Shown one piece after another: positions 8,178-17,773 of a stretch of DNA of 64,000 nucleotides. The notes under the pieces were generated by a model. The model had not been told where the DNA came from and did not search any database. It was given only the letters and a program-made list of their open reading frames with translations. Each line of letters starts with the position of its first letter. Within the stretch, counting starts at the first letter, position 1. This DNA comes from Trichococcus collinsii (GTDB lineage: Bacteria; Bacillota; Bacilli; Lactobacillales; Aerococcaceae), in assembly GCF_900107505.1 (NCBI RefSeq), contig NZ_FNQH01000001.1, positions 124,001 to 188,000 of the forward strand, written 5' to 3'. A program made the translations under genes and the position numbers.

Positions 8178-8196
8178 ATGCAGAACAAATAAAGCT

Positions 8197-8229
8197 AAGG
8201 GGTCGGGACAATGTCTCGGCCCTTTTTTT
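8197..8229 (+). terminator. ezrA terminator
   Basis: GGGTCGGGA pairs with TCTCGGCCC (two wobbles) and is followed by T7. The same GGTC(C)GGGAC-type terminator reappears after the cold-shock gene at 17513-17546. Confidence 0.85.
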
Positions 8230-8259
8230 ACGGGAACAGAATAAAATTCAGCCGTATGC

Positions 8260-8288
8260 TTTAAATGGTCAGGCATTTTCTATATAAT
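8260..8288 (+). promoter_or_regulatory. Promoter of cysteine desulfurase-thiI
   Basis: TTTAAA (8260-8265), 17 bases, consensus TATAAT (8283-8288). It is placed 53 bases before the desulfurase start, after the ezrA terminator. Confidence 0.6.
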
Positions 8289-8341
8289 AGATAGGATGTC
8301 CCGATGAGAGTGCAAAGTTATTTAAGGAAGTGTAGATAAAG

Positions 8342-9478
8342 ATGATTTATTTTGACAACAGTGCAACAACAAAAATGTATCCGGAAGCTATAGATACATA
8401 CCGGAAGGTCAATGAACAATTTTTTGGTAATCCTTCCAGTCTGCACAGATTAGGCAATGAAGCGGATGCTTTGTTGCAGCAATCGCGCAAACAGATTGCA
8501 CTATTGCTGGGTGTCCAGCCGGATGAAATATTCTTCACGAGCGGTGGTACAGAGAGTGACAACTGGGCGATCAAAGGGACCGCGATGGAGAAGTTTGCAG
8601 TAGGGAAACACATGATCGCTTCTTCCGTTGAGCATCCTGCCGTATCAAAGTCGTTGGAGCAGTTGGAAAAGTTAGGGTTTGAAATCAGCTACGTGCCTGT
8701 CGACGCGAACGGAATCGTGTCTATTGAGGAGCTTGAAAAAACCATAAGAAAAGATACGATCCTGCTGAGCGTTATGGCCATCAATAACGAAGTCGGCAGC
8801 ATCCAACCGATCGAGGCTATCGGCGAGTTGCTGGAAAATTATCCTTGGGTCCATTTCCATGTGGATGCCGTGCAGGCTGTCGGTGAATGCGAGCCGCTGA
8901 TCCGACATCCAAGAGTGGATCTTCTGTCGCTTTCAGCGCATAAATTCCATGGCCCCAAAGGCGTCGGCATCCTCTATAAGAAACATGGCAAACGGATCGC
9001 GCCGTTGTTGACGGGAGGCGGGCAAGAATCGGGCATGCGCAGTACGACGGAGAATGTCGGGGGAGTCGCAGCGATGGCGAAAGCTTTGCGTATGACGCTT
9101 GAAAATAGCGCGTTCAGCCGAAAACAAGAACAGTTGGTTCGTGGTAAATTAGTTGCCGCTCTTTCGGAATATAAGGATGTCCGTATTTTTTCTCCTGAAG
9201 ATGGCGCCGGCCACATTCTCTGTTTTGCTATGAAAGGCGTCAGGGGAGAAGTGATGGTCCATGCTTTCGAAAGCATAGGTATCTTCATCTCAACCACCAG
9301 CGCCTGCTCAAGCAGAAAGAAGGGGACGCCATACACGCTAGGTTCAATGGGTGTACCGGTTTCCTGGAGCCAGTGCGCTGTCAGGATAAGCCTTTCCGGC
9401 GAGAATACGATTTCGGAAGCGGAAATCTTCATAGAACATTTCCGGACACTGCATCAACAGTTCAAAAAGATACAATAG
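8342..9478 (+). CDS. Cysteine desulfurase, ThiI partner (NifZ/IscS type)
   Basis: PLP enzyme that takes sulfur from cysteine, forming a persulfide and alanine, and hands it to an acceptor. 378 residues, fold-type I aminotransferase family. The PLP lysine is K201 in SAHKFHGPKG, and the persulfide cysteine is C322 in TTSACSS. GGTESDNWAI near residues 68-77 is the cofactor phosphate-binding stretch. It is followed 29 bases later by thiI, so its acceptor is most likely ThiI for 4-thiouridine synthesis, as with Bacillus NifZ. A second desulfurase lies at 33846-34988, so the organism appears to use dedicated enzymes for separate tRNA thiolation routes. Confidence 0.93.
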   Translation: MIYFDNSATTKMYPEAIDTYRKVNEQFFGNPSSLHRLGNEADALLQQSRKQIALLLGVQPDEIFFTSGGTESDNWAIKGTAMEKFAVGKHMIASSVEHPAVSKSLEQLEKLGFEISYVPVDANGIVSIEELEKTIRKDTILLSVMAINNEVGSIQPIEAIGELLENYPWVHFHVDAVQAVGECEPLIRHPRVDLLSLSAHKFHGPKGVGILYKKHGKRIAPLLTGGGQESGMRSTTENVGGVAAMAKALRMTLENSAFSRKQEQLVRGKLVAALSEYKDVRIFSPEDGAGHILCFAMKGVRGEVMVHAFESIGIFISTTSACSSRKKGTPYTLGSMGVPVSWSQCAVRISLSGENTISEAEIFIEHFRTLHQQFKKIQ

Positions 9479-9507
9479 AATAACTAACAGATTGGAAGAG
9501 AACATAA

Positions 9508-10722
9508 ATGGAAACGCACATTCAAATCCGCTTTGGCGAACTGTCGACCAAAGGGAAAAACAAAAAACGTTTTGTCCAACAGTTGGCGCAAAACGTCAGA
9601 ATGGTCACAAAGGATCATCCTCAGATCAAAATCAAACCCGAGCACGATTCTATGTTATTGGATCTGAACGGAGCTGACGAGGCTATCATTATCGAACGCC
9701 TGCAGCATGTGTTCGGTATTCAAAACTTTTCGCCCGTCTATCTCGTTTCGCGCGATCTTGATGAAGTGAAACGGGTATTGGTGGAGTTGCTTGCCAAAAT
9801 GGAGACGGCCGGAAAGACATTCAAGATAGCTACGCGTCGCGCGGATCACGCCTACGAGCATGACACGACCTTCATGAATGCCGAGTTGGGGGCAACTGTG
9901 CTGAATGCTTTCCCTGGTATTTCAGTCAAGATGAAGCAGCCGGATATCCTTGTACGCGTAGACATCAAAACCAACGGAATCATGCTCAGCACGCAAACCT
10001 ATCAGGGGGCTGGAGGATTGCCTGTCGGTTCCAGCGGCAGAGGGATGCTGATGCTTTCCGGAGGCATCGATTCACCGGTTGCAGGTTATCTTGCCATGAA
10101 ACGCGGCGTAAAGATTGAGGCAGTACACTTCCACAGTCCGCCTTACACAAGTCCGCAAGCGTTACAGAAAGCCAAGGATCTGGCTGCCAAATTGACTAAA
10201 TTCGGCGGTGAAATCCAGTTCATCGAAGTGCCGTTCACGGAGATCCAGGAAGAAATCAAAGAGAAGATTCCTGCGGATTATCTGATGACGATCACACGCC
10301 GGATGATGCTGCGCATCACCGATGCTATTAGAGCCGAGCGCAAAGGCCTGGCTATTTTTAATGGAGAATCTTTGGCTCAAGTCGCTTCCCAGACGCTGGA
10401 GAGCATGATTGCCATCAACGATGTCACAACGACACCGATCATTCGTCCTGTCGCAACGATGGATAAATTGGAAATCATCGATTTGGCACAAAAAATCGAT
10501 ACCTTTGATCTATCGGTGCAACCGTTCGAAGACTGTTGTACGATTTTTGCGCCACCGTCACCCAAAACGAAACCGCATTTGGATAAGGCCAGACGATTTG
10601 AAGCGATCCTTGATGTGGAACCGCTCGTGGCACGCGCGGTTGCAGGCATTGTCATATCAAGCATAACCGGCCGAGAGGATACCGCCAGCCAAGACGAAGC
10701 TCTCTTTTCGAATTTGCTGTAA
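9508..10722 (+). CDS. thiI: tRNA 4-thiouridine sulfurtransferase ThiI
   Basis: Transfers persulfide sulfur to U8 of tRNA after ATP activation; in some bacteria it also serves thiamine thiazole synthesis. 404 residues, the short Firmicutes form. A ferredoxin-like and THUMP domain (about 1-165) precedes the PP-loop domain with SGGIDSP at 184-190. There is no C-terminal rhodanese domain, so the persulfide must come directly from the desulfurase partner immediately upstream. C343-C344 in EDCCTIFAP correspond to the conserved disulfide-forming cysteine region. The ATG has GGAAG upstream. No thiamine biosynthesis genes lie nearby, so the tRNA role is the safer one. Confidence 0.95.
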   Translation: METHIQIRFGELSTKGKNKKRFVQQLAQNVRMVTKDHPQIKIKPEHDSMLLDLNGADEAIIIERLQHVFGIQNFSPVYLVSRDLDEVKRVLVELLAKMETAGKTFKIATRRADHAYEHDTTFMNAELGATVLNAFPGISVKMKQPDILVRVDIKTNGIMLSTQTYQGAGGLPVGSSGRGMLMLSGGIDSPVAGYLAMKRGVKIEAVHFHSPPYTSPQALQKAKDLAAKLTKFGGEIQFIEVPFTEIQEEIKEKIPADYLMTITRRMMLRITDAIRAERKGLAIFNGESLAQVASQTLESMIAINDVTTTPIIRPVATMDKLEIIDLAQKIDTFDLSVQPFEDCCTIFAPPSPKTKPHLDKARRFEAILDVEPLVARAVAGIVISSITGREDTASQDEALFSNLL

Positions 10723-10744
10723 CCTGCACGGCAAGAGCGTATCC

Positions 10745-10774
10745 TTACCATAAATCACCACTTATCTGTATAAT
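10745..10774 (+). promoter_or_regulatory. tpx promoter
   Basis: TTACCA (10745-10750), 18 bases, consensus TATAAT (10769-10774), 32 bases before the tpx start. Confidence 0.65.
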
Positions 10775-10806
10775 GAGATTACTATCGGATAAGGGGGAAT
10801 GTTTTC

Positions 10807-11301
10807 ATGCAAGTAACATTAAAAGGTGAAATTGTTGAAGTTTTAGGAACTCAACCCGTAGTTGGGGAGAAGGCACCAGCATTTTCGTTGTACAATACAG
10901 AAGACGAAAAGGTATCTTTGGATGATTTGCGCGGTTCGGTTGTCTTGATCAGCGTATTCCCGGACATCAACACGAGCGTTTGCGACAAACAAACACGCAA
11001 ATTCAACGAGACGGCAGCAAATATCGAAGGTTTGACCTTGTTGTCAGTTTCGAAAAATACAAAAGAAGAATTGATCAACTGGTGCTCGGCAAACGGCATC
11101 GATATGCAGATGTTGCATGACGATGCAGGCGAGTTTGGGGAAGCGTATGGGCTGAAAGTGCCCAAATTAGGCAATAAGTTGGCCCGCAGCGTATTCGTCA
11201 TCGACAAAGAAGGCGTTCTTTCCTACATGGAGATCGTGCCTGAAATCGCGACGGAACCGAATGAAGAAGCAGCATTGGCAGCTGCGAAAAATTTACTTTA
11301 A
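10807..11301 (+). CDS. tpx: Thiol peroxidase (atypical 2-Cys peroxiredoxin)
   Basis: Reduces hydrogen peroxide and alkyl hydroperoxides with thioredoxin as electron donor; cytoplasmic. 164 residues, full length. The family signature PDINTSVCDKQTRKFN holds the peroxidatic C59, and the resolving cysteine is C93 in NWCSANGI, the spacing expected for Tpx-type enzymes. It has its own promoter and is followed directly by the valS promoter and T-box. The organism also encodes GshF in this window, so this enzyme is one of two visible thiol-based defences. Confidence 0.95.
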   Translation: MQVTLKGEIVEVLGTQPVVGEKAPAFSLYNTEDEKVSLDDLRGSVVLISVFPDINTSVCDKQTRKFNETAANIEGLTLLSVSKNTKEELINWCSANGIDMQMLHDDAGEFGEAYGLKVPKLGNKLARSVFVIDKEGVLSYMEIVPEIATEPNEEAALAAAKNLL

Positions 11302-11306
11302 TCGCA

Positions 11307-11335
11307 TTGAGATTTCAATCAAAAGGTGCTAAACT
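11307..11335 (+). promoter_or_regulatory. valS promoter
   Basis: TTGAGA (11307-11312), 17 bases, TAAACT (11330-11335), placed just upstream of the T-box leader and overlapping the end of the tpx gene region. Confidence 0.65.
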
Positions 11336-11344
11336 AGTGAAGTA

Positions 11345-11598
11345 TAAATAAGCGTCGATCAAGAAGAGTAGCTTACCCGGAACTACATAAGAGAGAAAAG
11401 CGTTTGGTGAAAGCTTTTTTGGGGAAGGAAAGTGAAGTAGCTTGTGAGCAAGTTGCGTGAAGGTCTGTGGACTGGGTAGCGCAGCTCGGAGTATTCTCCG
11501 TTATCAAAAAGAGAGACAGGGATTTGATTCCTGTAATTTAGGTGGTACCGCGATTCATATCGTCCTGCATATTCGTATGCAGGGCGATTTTTTTTCGC
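11345..11598 (+). promoter_or_regulatory. T-box leader of valS
   Basis: tRNA-sensing transcriptional attenuator. The T-box element AGGTGGTACCGCG is at 11540-11552. The intrinsic terminator follows (TCGTCCTGCATA pairing with TATGCAGGGCGA, then T8, to about 11596). In Stem I an AGTA motif (11367-11370) faces GAA (11434-11436). The codon directly after GAA is GTA (11437-11439), one base before the basal helix CAAG/CTTG, so the specifier reads valine, in agreement with the downstream gene. Uncharged tRNA-Val should favour readthrough. Confidence 0.92.
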
Positions 11599-11635
11599 AA
11601 CAAATCGATGAAAAAAAGAGAGAGGAAGTGGCTGA

Positions 11636-14284
11636 ATGTCTAAAGCAGATGCAATGCCGACAAAGTATCAACCCCAGCAAGTAGAAGCAGGGAAATATCA
11701 AAAATGGGTGGAAGCGGGGCTGTTCAAGCCTAGCGGCGACAAAAGCAAAAAACCGTATTCGATCGTGATTCCGCCTCCGAACGTAACCGGCAGACTGCAC
11801 TTGGGCCATGCCTGGGATGTGACGCTGCAGGATATGTTGATCCGCCAAAAACGCATGCAAGGATTCGATACGCTGTGGTTGCCTGGGATGGACCACGCCG
11901 GCATCGCCACCCAAGCCAAGGTTGAAGCGAAATTAGCCGAGGATGGACTTACCCGCTATGACCTGGGCCGGGAAGCCTTTGTCGACAAGGTATGGGAATG
12001 GAAAGAGGATTACGCTAGCGTTATCCGCGAGCAATGGGGAAAAATGGGCATTTCCGTTGATTATGACCGCGAGCGATTCACGCTCGATGAGGGTTTGTCG
12101 GATGCAGTTCGCAAAGTCTTTGTTGGATTGTACGAAAAAGACTTGATCTATCGCGGCGCATACATCATCAATTGGGATCCCAAAGCGAAAACAGCCTTAT
12201 CCGATATTGAGGTAATCCACAAGGACGTTCAGGGCGCTTTCTATCACTTCCGCTATCCGATGACGGATGGCTCAGGCTACCTGGAGTTGGCGACTACCCG
12301 TCCCGAAACCATGTTGGGTGACACAGCCATCGCAGTTCATCCGGAAGATGCAAGATATCAGCAGTTCATCGGCAAGACCGTGACATTGCCGTTGGTGAAT
12401 CGGGAAATCCCAGTCATCGCTGATGATTATGTTGAGATGGACTTCGGGACTGGTGTTGTTAAGATCACACCCGCTCATGATCCGAACGACTTTGAAGTCG
12501 GTTTACGCCATGATTTGCCGCAAGTGAACGTCATGAACGATGATGCGACGATGAACGAAGCAGCCGGAAAATATGCAGGCATGGATCGTTTTGCAGCGCG
12601 CAAAGCGATCATAAAAGATATGAAAGAACTGGGCTATTTGGTCAAAATTGAAGAAATGACCCACAGCGTCGGACATTCGGAACGAACAAACGTTATTGTG
12701 GAACCACGCATCTCAACGCAATGGTTCGTCAAAATGCAACCATTGGCTGAACGTGCGGTCGAAAATCAATCCACAGAAGAAAAAGTTTCCTTCTATCCTG
12801 AACGATTTGAGAATACTTTCCTGACTTGGATGGGCAACGTCCATGACTGGGTCATCTCTCGCCAATTATGGTGGGGACATCAAATCCCGGCTTGGTATCA
12901 TAAGGAAACCGGCGAAATGTACGTAGGCATGGAAGCTCCGAGCGACAGCAAAAACTGGACGCAGGATGAGGATGTTCTGGATACGTGGTTCAGTTCAGCA
13001 CTTTGGCCGTTCTCGACAATGGGCTGGCCGGATGAAGATGCGGAAGATTTCAAACGTTATTTCCCTACCAGCACGTTGGTTACCGGCTATGACATCATCT
13101 TCTTCTGGGTAAGCCGGATGATCTTCCAGAGTCTGGAGTTCACCGAAAAGCGTCCGTTTGAGAATGTACTGATCCATGGTCTGATCCGTGACGAGGAAGG
13201 CCGCAAAATGAGTAAATCGCTCGGAAATGGAATCGATCCGATGGATGTGGTCGAAAAATACGGAGCGGATGCCTTGCGTTGGTTCTTGGCGAACGGTTCT
13301 GCACCGGGTCAGGATGTCCGCTTCAGCTATGAGAAGATGGATGCATCCTGGAACTTCATCAACAAAATCTGGAATGCAAGCCGTTATGTGCTGCTCAATT
13401 TGGAGGATCTGACTTTCGACGCTATCGACATCTCAGGGGAAAAGACGATCGCCGATAAATGGATCCTTTCCAGCTTGAACAAGACCATAACAAAAGTGAC
13501 GGATCTGTTCGAGAAATTTGAATTCGGTGAAGCAGGCCGTTTGTTGTACCGTTTCATCTGGGATGATTACTGCGACTGGTATATCGAAATGTCCAAAGAA
13601 GTTCTGCAAGGGGAAAATGAAGAGGCAAAACGGACAACCCGCAGCATCTTGGCGTATGTTTTGGATAATGTCTTGCGCTTATTGCATCCGGTCATGCCTT
13701 TCGTCACCGAAGAGATTTGGCAGAATGTACCGCATCAAGGCGATTCCATCGTGACGGCAGCCTATCCGGAAGCAAAGGCCAGCTATATCGATGAAGCAGC
13801 TGAAGAAGCGATGGAAAAACTGATCGAATTGATCCGCGGCGTCCGCAATGTCCGCGCTGAAATGAACACACCGTTGTCCAAAAAAGTTCCGATGCAGCTG
13901 AAAGTGAATGACGAGGCAACCGAAGCGATTTTCCGCGCCAACGAATCGTACATCTTCCGTTTCTGCAATCCGGATACGCTGGAAATCGGTCTACACATCC
14001 AAGCAGCCAGCGACGCTGTCACCGTAGTTTTCTCAGGTGGAGAGGTGTACATGCCGTTAGCCGGTCTGATCAAATTGGAGGATGAGATTTCCCGTCTCGA
14101 GAAGGAAGCGGAGAAATTGACCAAAGAAGTCGACCGTGTGGAAAGCAAATTGAATAACGAAAAATTCGTCAGCAAAGCCCCGCAGGCTGTAATCGAGGGT
14201 GAGAAACAAAAAGGAACGGAATACCGCGAAAAATTGGTGGCCGTGGAAGAACGCATCGCTGCCCTGAAAGAACAGTTGGCTTGA
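11636..14284 (+). CDS. valS: Valyl-tRNA synthetase
   Basis: Class I synthetase charging tRNA-Val, with post-transfer editing of threonine. 882 residues, normal length. HLGH (HIGH motif) at 55-58 within [20 protein letters not shown] at 524-528. The editing domain lies between ([17 protein letters not shown] near 221-237), then the anticodon-binding domain and a C-terminal coiled coil (about 810-882) of alternating Glu/Lys heptads. Start ATG 11636 follows GAGGAAG. Regulated by the T-box directly upstream. It is followed by a hairpin and then folC, the usual Bacilli order valS-folC. Confidence 0.98.
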   Translation: MSKADAMPTKYQPQQVEAGKYQKWVEAGLFKPSGDKSKKPYSIVIPPPNVTGRLHLGHAWDVTLQDMLIRQKRMQGFDTLWLPGMDHAGIATQAKVEAKLAEDGLTRYDLGREAFVDKVWEWKEDYASVIREQWGKMGISVDYDRERFTLDEGLSDAVRKVFVGLYEKDLIYRGAYIINWDPKAKTALSDIEVIHKDVQGAFYHFRYPMTDGSGYLELATTRPETMLGDTAIAVHPEDARYQQFIGKTVTLPLVNREIPVIADDYVEMDFGTGVVKITPAHDPNDFEVGLRHDLPQVNVMNDDATMNEAAGKYAGMDRFAARKAIIKDMKELGYLVKIEEMTHSVGHSERTNVIVEPRISTQWFVKMQPLAERAVENQSTEEKVSFYPERFENTFLTWMGNVHDWVISRQLWWGHQIPAWYHKETGEMYVGMEAPSDSKNWTQDEDVLDTWFSSALWPFSTMGWPDEDAEDFKRYFPTSTLVTGYDIIFFWVSRMIFQSLEFTEKRPFENVLIHGLIRDEEGRKMSKSLGNGIDPMDVVEKYGADALRWFLANGSAPGQDVRFSYEKMDASWNFINKIWNASRYVLLNLEDLTFDAIDISGEKTIADKWILSSLNKTITKVTDLFEKFEFGEAGRLLYRFIWDDYCDWYIEMSKEVLQGENEEAKRTTRSILAYVLDNVLRLLHPVMPFVTEEIWQNVPHQGDSIVTAAYPEAKASYIDEAAEEAMEKLIELIRGVRNVRAEMNTPLSKKVPMQLKVNDEATEAIFRANESYIFRFCNPDTLEIGLHIQAASDAVTVVFSGGEVYMPLAGLIKLEDEISRLEKEAEKLTKEVDRVESKLNNEKFVSKAPQAVIEGEKQKGTEYREKLVAVEERIAALKEQLA

Positions 14285-14310
14285 CCATAGAATTAAATTG
14301 AATTGAACAG

Positions 14311-14355
14311 GAAGAACCCTATTAGCAAGCGCCTTTGTGGATAGGGTTCTTCTTA
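14311..14355 (+). terminator. Hairpin after valS
   Basis: GAAGAACCCTAT and ATAGGGTTCTTC form a perfect 12-bp stem with an 18-base loop, followed only by a short T stretch. Termination may be partial, allowing some readthrough into folC. Confidence 0.6.
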
Positions 14356-14379
14356 AATGGAAATGGAGTGAAGCGGTAG

Positions 14380-15690
14380 ATGTTTGCAACTTATGAAGAA
14401 GCGATGGAATGGATCCATACCCGCAAAGGCATGGGTCCTAAACCGGGAATAGTCCGAATGAAATGGTTGATGGAAAAACTGGATCACCCGGAACGTAAAT
14501 TCAGATCCATCCATATTGCCGGAACAAATGGAAAAGGGTCGAATGTTGCTTACTTAAGGAACCTGTTTATGGCGGCTGGCTATACGGTGGGAACCTTCAC
14601 CTCGCCGCATATCGTCAGTTTCAATGAAAGGATCGGCGTGAATGGAGCGAACATCCCAGATGAGGACGTATTGGAACAAGCGAACATTCTGTACGCACTC
14701 TATGAGGAAATCGGCCTGACGGATATGGGCCCGCTGACAGAATTCGAAGTAGTGACCGCCATGATGTTCTCCTATTTTGGCTCCCATCCGTGCGATGTCG
14801 TATTGTTGGAAGTCGGCTTGGGCGGTCTATACGACAGCACGAATGTTGCTGAGCCGGATTTGTCGCTCATCACGACGATAGGCAAAGATCACAGCAATAT
14901 TCTCGGAAATACAATTGAGAAAATCGCCTATCAAAAAGCGGGCATTATCAAGAAAGGGACACCGGTCGTCATTGGAAGATTGCCTGAAGCTGCTTTGTCG
15001 GTGATGCGGGACACTGCGGAAAAAAAGGCCGCGCCCTTGCATATATTCGGCCCGGATTTCAAAGTCTCCAATTGGCATGAGGGTTCTGATTACCATGAAG
15101 TCTTTGACTTTGCCTCTCCGTTGGGCACGTTTGAAAACCTGGAAATTGCCTTGATGGGTGGCCATCAAGTCGATAATGCAGCCACTGCGCTGCAAGCTTT
15201 CTTGTTGTTCTGCCAAAAATACGCTTTAGACTATTCGGAAATCACGATAAAAGCAGGACTTCTGGGGACAGCTTGGCCGGTTCGAATGGAAATCGTTTCG
15301 CAAGAACCGTTTGTCATGCTGGATGGTGCCCATAATATCCCGGCTATGGAAGTTCTGACTGAAGCGATCAAGAAGAAGTTTTCGGATAAGGACATCACCA
15401 TTCTGTTGGCGGCGTTGGCGGATAAGGACCTGGAGGAAATGGGCCGGTTGATCAAGTCAATCCCTGACAGCAAGCTTTACGTGACTAGTTTTGATTTCCC
15501 CAGAGCTGCATCGGTCAAGGAACTGTGCGAGCGGATGGGCGTACCCGAAGCTGCAGCCTATAAAGATTGGAGCATTGCAATCGATGATCTGAAGGCGAAG
15601 CAATCCGAAGAGGGGCTGTTATTGATTACAGGCTCACTGTATTTTCTTTCCGAAGTAAGACATTATTTATTAAAGAATAAGGAGTTTTGA
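14380..15690 (+). CDS. folC: Folylpolyglutamate synthase / dihydrofolate synthase
   Basis: Mur-ligase-family enzyme that adds glutamate to folates (and, in bifunctional forms, to dihydropteroate). 436 residues. P-loop GTNGKGS at about 48-54; the folate-binding omega-loop region FTSPHIVSFNERIGVNG follows near 73-89; central ligase motif EVGLGGLYDSTNV near 146-158; the glutamate-ligase C-terminal domain includes DGAHNIPA near 313-320. Start ATG 14380 has GGAGTG upstream. The stop is one base away from the next gene, a HAD phosphatase, so the two are probably cotranscribed. Confidence 0.94.
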   Translation: MFATYEEAMEWIHTRKGMGPKPGIVRMKWLMEKLDHPERKFRSIHIAGTNGKGSNVAYLRNLFMAAGYTVGTFTSPHIVSFNERIGVNGANIPDEDVLEQANILYALYEEIGLTDMGPLTEFEVVTAMMFSYFGSHPCDVVLLEVGLGGLYDSTNVAEPDLSLITTIGKDHSNILGNTIEKIAYQKAGIIKKGTPVVIGRLPEAALSVMRDTAEKKAAPLHIFGPDFKVSNWHEGSDYHEVFDFASPLGTFENLEIALMGGHQVDNAATALQAFLLFCQKYALDYSEITIKAGLLGTAWPVRMEIVSQEPFVMLDGAHNIPAMEVLTEAIKKKFSDKDITILLAALADKDLEEMGRLIKSIPDSKLYVTSFDFPRAASVKELCERMGVPEAAAYKDWSIAIDDLKAKQSEEGLLLITGSLYFLSEVRHYLLKNKEF

Positions 15691-15691
15691 G

Positions 15692-16351
15692 ATGCGTAAA
15701 AAAGCGGTCATTTTTGATATGGATGGATTGATGTTCGATACGGAGACGTTGGGATACCAAGCACAAGGTGAATTGGCTGAAGAGCTGGCTTTGCCGATAG
15801 CTTTCGACTTCGATTATTACCTGAAACAAGTAGGACGATCCGATAGGGATGTGATGCCTGAATTGGCCTCTGACTTCGGTGACGCTGAACTGGCGGAGCG
15901 ATTCCTGAGAAAAATGAAAAAAAGGCAGACAACCATCGCTTCCGAGCAGGGACTTCCAATCAAAAAAGGCCTGTATGATTTGCTGGCCTTTCTGAAGGAG
16001 GAAGGTGTGGTATGCGTCGTTGCTTCCAGCAGCCGAAGGAGAGAGGTCAGCTTCTACCTTGAATTGGCTGATATTTCGCAATATTTCCGCTACCAAGTCT
16101 GCGGTGATGAAGTGTCCTTCGCCAAACCGGATCCGGAAATTTTCCTGAGTGCCTGGAAACCCCTCGGCATTCCGAAAGAGGACTGTCTGATCTTGGAAGA
16201 CTCGCTTAACGGCATCCGTGCGGCCTATGATGCGGGCATTGAAGTAATCATGATCCCGGATCTGATTGTTCCGGATGACGAAGCGAAAGCAAAAACGACG
16301 GCCATTTTGCCGGATCTGCACGCGGTCATGGATTGGTTGAAAGAGAAATAA
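15692..16351 (+). CDS. HAD-superfamily phosphatase (beta-phosphoglucomutase-like subfamily IA)
   Basis: Small cytoplasmic hydrolase of 219 residues. Motif I is DMDGLMFDTE with the nucleophile D9 and general acid D11; motif II is VASSS near 109-113; motif III is the lysine of AKPDPEIF near 148; motif IV is LEDSLNGIRAA near 167-177. The helical cap between motifs I and II places it in subfamily IA, where substrates range from sugar phosphates to nucleotides. Substrate cannot be deduced. It begins one base after the folC stop, suggesting coupled translation but not necessarily a folate role. Confidence 0.88.
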   Translation: MRKKAVIFDMDGLMFDTETLGYQAQGELAEELALPIAFDFDYYLKQVGRSDRDVMPELASDFGDAELAERFLRKMKKRQTTIASEQGLPIKKGLYDLLAFLKEEGVVCVVASSSRRREVSFYLELADISQYFRYQVCGDEVSFAKPDPEIFLSAWKPLGIPKEDCLILEDSLNGIRAAYDAGIEVIMIPDLIVPDDEAKAKTTAILPDLHAVMDWLKEK

Positions 16352-16410
16352 CCTGTTTTGACCCTTCCTGCGTATCTATTGAGTAGACGGAAGGAAAGGG
16401 GTAAAACAGG

Positions 16411-17100
16411 ATGGTGCAAGAAACAAATCTACTGATGGAGGTTCCGAAAGCCTCTCGCCCGCGTGAAAGGTTGGATCAATTCGGAGAAAAAGCTCTAGCG
16501 ACGCATGAATTATTGGCGATCATTCTGCGTACAGGGCCCAGGGACAGCAATGCTATGCAGTTGGCTTTACGAGTGCTGAATGAGTTCGAGGATTTGCATT
16601 CTTTAAAGCTGGCCTCGCTGGAAGAATTGACTTCGATCCACGGAATCGGCCGAACCAAAGCGATCGAAATAAAGGCCTGTGTCGAATTGGGAGTCCGTGT
16701 AGCCAATGCCACGCAATTGAAGTGCGGTACGATCACCTCGACGCAAAGCGCCGGAACACTTTTGCAGAAAGAGATGCGCGACCTCCAGCAGGAACACGTG
16801 GTGGCTGTCTATCTGAACACAAAGAACGAAATCATCAAGAAAAAGACGATATTCATAGGCAGCCTGAACAGTTCGGTTGCGCATCCACGCGAAATTTTTC
16901 GTGAGGCGGTAAGGTTTGCCGCGGCTAGGATCATCCTTGCGCACAATCATCCTTCCGGAAATCCCGATCCCTCTGAAGCTGACTTGGTGTTTACTCGCCG
17001 AATGGTGGAATGTGGAGAAATGATGGGTATTGAGATTCTCGATCATTTCATCATCGGGGTCGATGATTATCTCAGCCTGCGGGAATACGGGATCATTTAG
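16411..17100 (+). CDS. radC: RadC-family JAB1/MPN domain protein
   Basis: 229 residues. An N-terminal helix-hairpin-helix-like region (about 1-90, with LTSIHGIGRTKAIEIKA) precedes a JAB/MPN metallopeptidase-like domain, in which HNHPSGNPDPSEAD near 178-191 supplies the JAMM-type metal ligands. An upstream conserved glutamate is also expected in this fold. Despite the name, a DNA repair role is doubtful in the literature; function remains open. The gene lies directly before the cold-shock and mre genes, a frequent Firmicutes neighbourhood (radC-mreBCD). AAAGGGG precedes the ATG by about ten bases. Confidence 0.93.
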   Translation: MVQETNLLMEVPKASRPRERLDQFGEKALATHELLAIILRTGPRDSNAMQLALRVLNEFEDLHSLKLASLEELTSIHGIGRTKAIEIKACVELGVRVANATQLKCGTITSTQSAGTLLQKEMRDLQQEHVVAVYLNTKNEIIKKKTIFIGSLNSSVAHPREIFREAVRFAAARIILAHNHPSGNPDPSEADLVFTRRMVECGEMMGIEILDHFIIGVDDYLSLREYGII

Positions 17101-17156
17101 TCGCTGATTCCGCAAATATTTCCATTAGCTGAAATGAAAATTTGATGGCAAAAAAC

Positions 17157-17185
17157 TTGCAATATCGGAAAACCTGATATATCAT
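17157..17185 (+). promoter_or_regulatory. Promoter of the cold-shock gene
   Basis: TTGCAA (17157-17162), 17 bases, TATCAT (17180-17185). It predicts a 5' untranslated region of about 100 bases, the length usual for cold-shock mRNAs whose leader structure controls stability and translation. Confidence 0.6.
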
Positions 17186-17290
17186 TATATTAGTGTTTTT
17201 GTTTGGTAAAGAGAAGATTGTCTTGAACATTCCTATCGTACCAAAAGCAAGAATCACATTTTTAGTGCTTTGCACGAGGAGGAATTTTTC

Positions 17291-17491
17291 ATGGAAAAAG
17301 GAACAGTAAAATGGTTTAACGCAGAAAAAGGTTTTGGATTTATCGAACGCGAAAGCGGAGACGATGTATTCGTACATTTCTCAGCTATTTTAGGCGACGG
17401 ATTCAAATCATTAGAAGAAGGACAAGCAGTTTCATTCGAAATCGTTGATGGAAACCGTGGACCGCAAGCTTCTAACGTAGAAAAAATCTAA
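17291..17491 (+). CDS. Cold-shock protein (CspA/CspB family)
   Basis: Single-stranded nucleic-acid-binding beta-barrel of 66 residues acting as an RNA chaperone. RNP1 (KGFGFIE, about residues 13-19) and RNP2 (VFVHFSA, about 26-32) are both present with their aromatic residues. The start is ATG 17291 behind GAGGAGG; an in-frame ATG at 17270 would place this site inside the gene and is rejected. It is monocistronic with its own promoter, long leader and terminator. Confidence 0.97.
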   Translation: MEKGTVKWFNAEKGFGFIERESGDDVFVHFSAILGDGFKSLEEGQAVSFEIVDGNRGPQASNVEKI

Positions 17492-17512
17492 TTTTCCTTA
17501 ACTTAAACGATC

Positions 17513-17546
17513 AAAGGGTCCGGGACACTGTCTCGGGCCCTTTTTA
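17513..17546 (+). terminator. Terminator of the cold-shock gene
   Basis: GGGTCCGGGA pairs with TCTCGGGCCC (wobbles tolerated), loop CACTG, then T5. Confidence 0.88.
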
Positions 17547-17705
17547 AATGCTGAGCTGCTTTATGCTTTACAGCGACAAATGTATAAATATTGCGTCAAT
17601 TTGAATGGTTTTATTGCGTCAGTATTACCGATCGACGGCATTCCTGTCAAATAGATTAATTCTTTCTTTTGTTTGTTACATTGATGTTTTTCTTGTTCCG
17701 GTTTG

Positions 17706-17714
17706 TGGTAAAAT
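17706..17714 (+). promoter_or_regulatory. Extended -10 element before mreB
   Basis: TGG followed directly by TAAAAT (17709-17714); no good -35 at normal spacing. The identical TGTGGTAAAAT string also precedes metY (37395-37405). Confidence 0.45.
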
Positions 17715-17773
17715 AGAAAAGAATTTGTTTGTGGGAGAGTTTGTAGTCAATCAGACGGAAGGATGAGAAGTAC

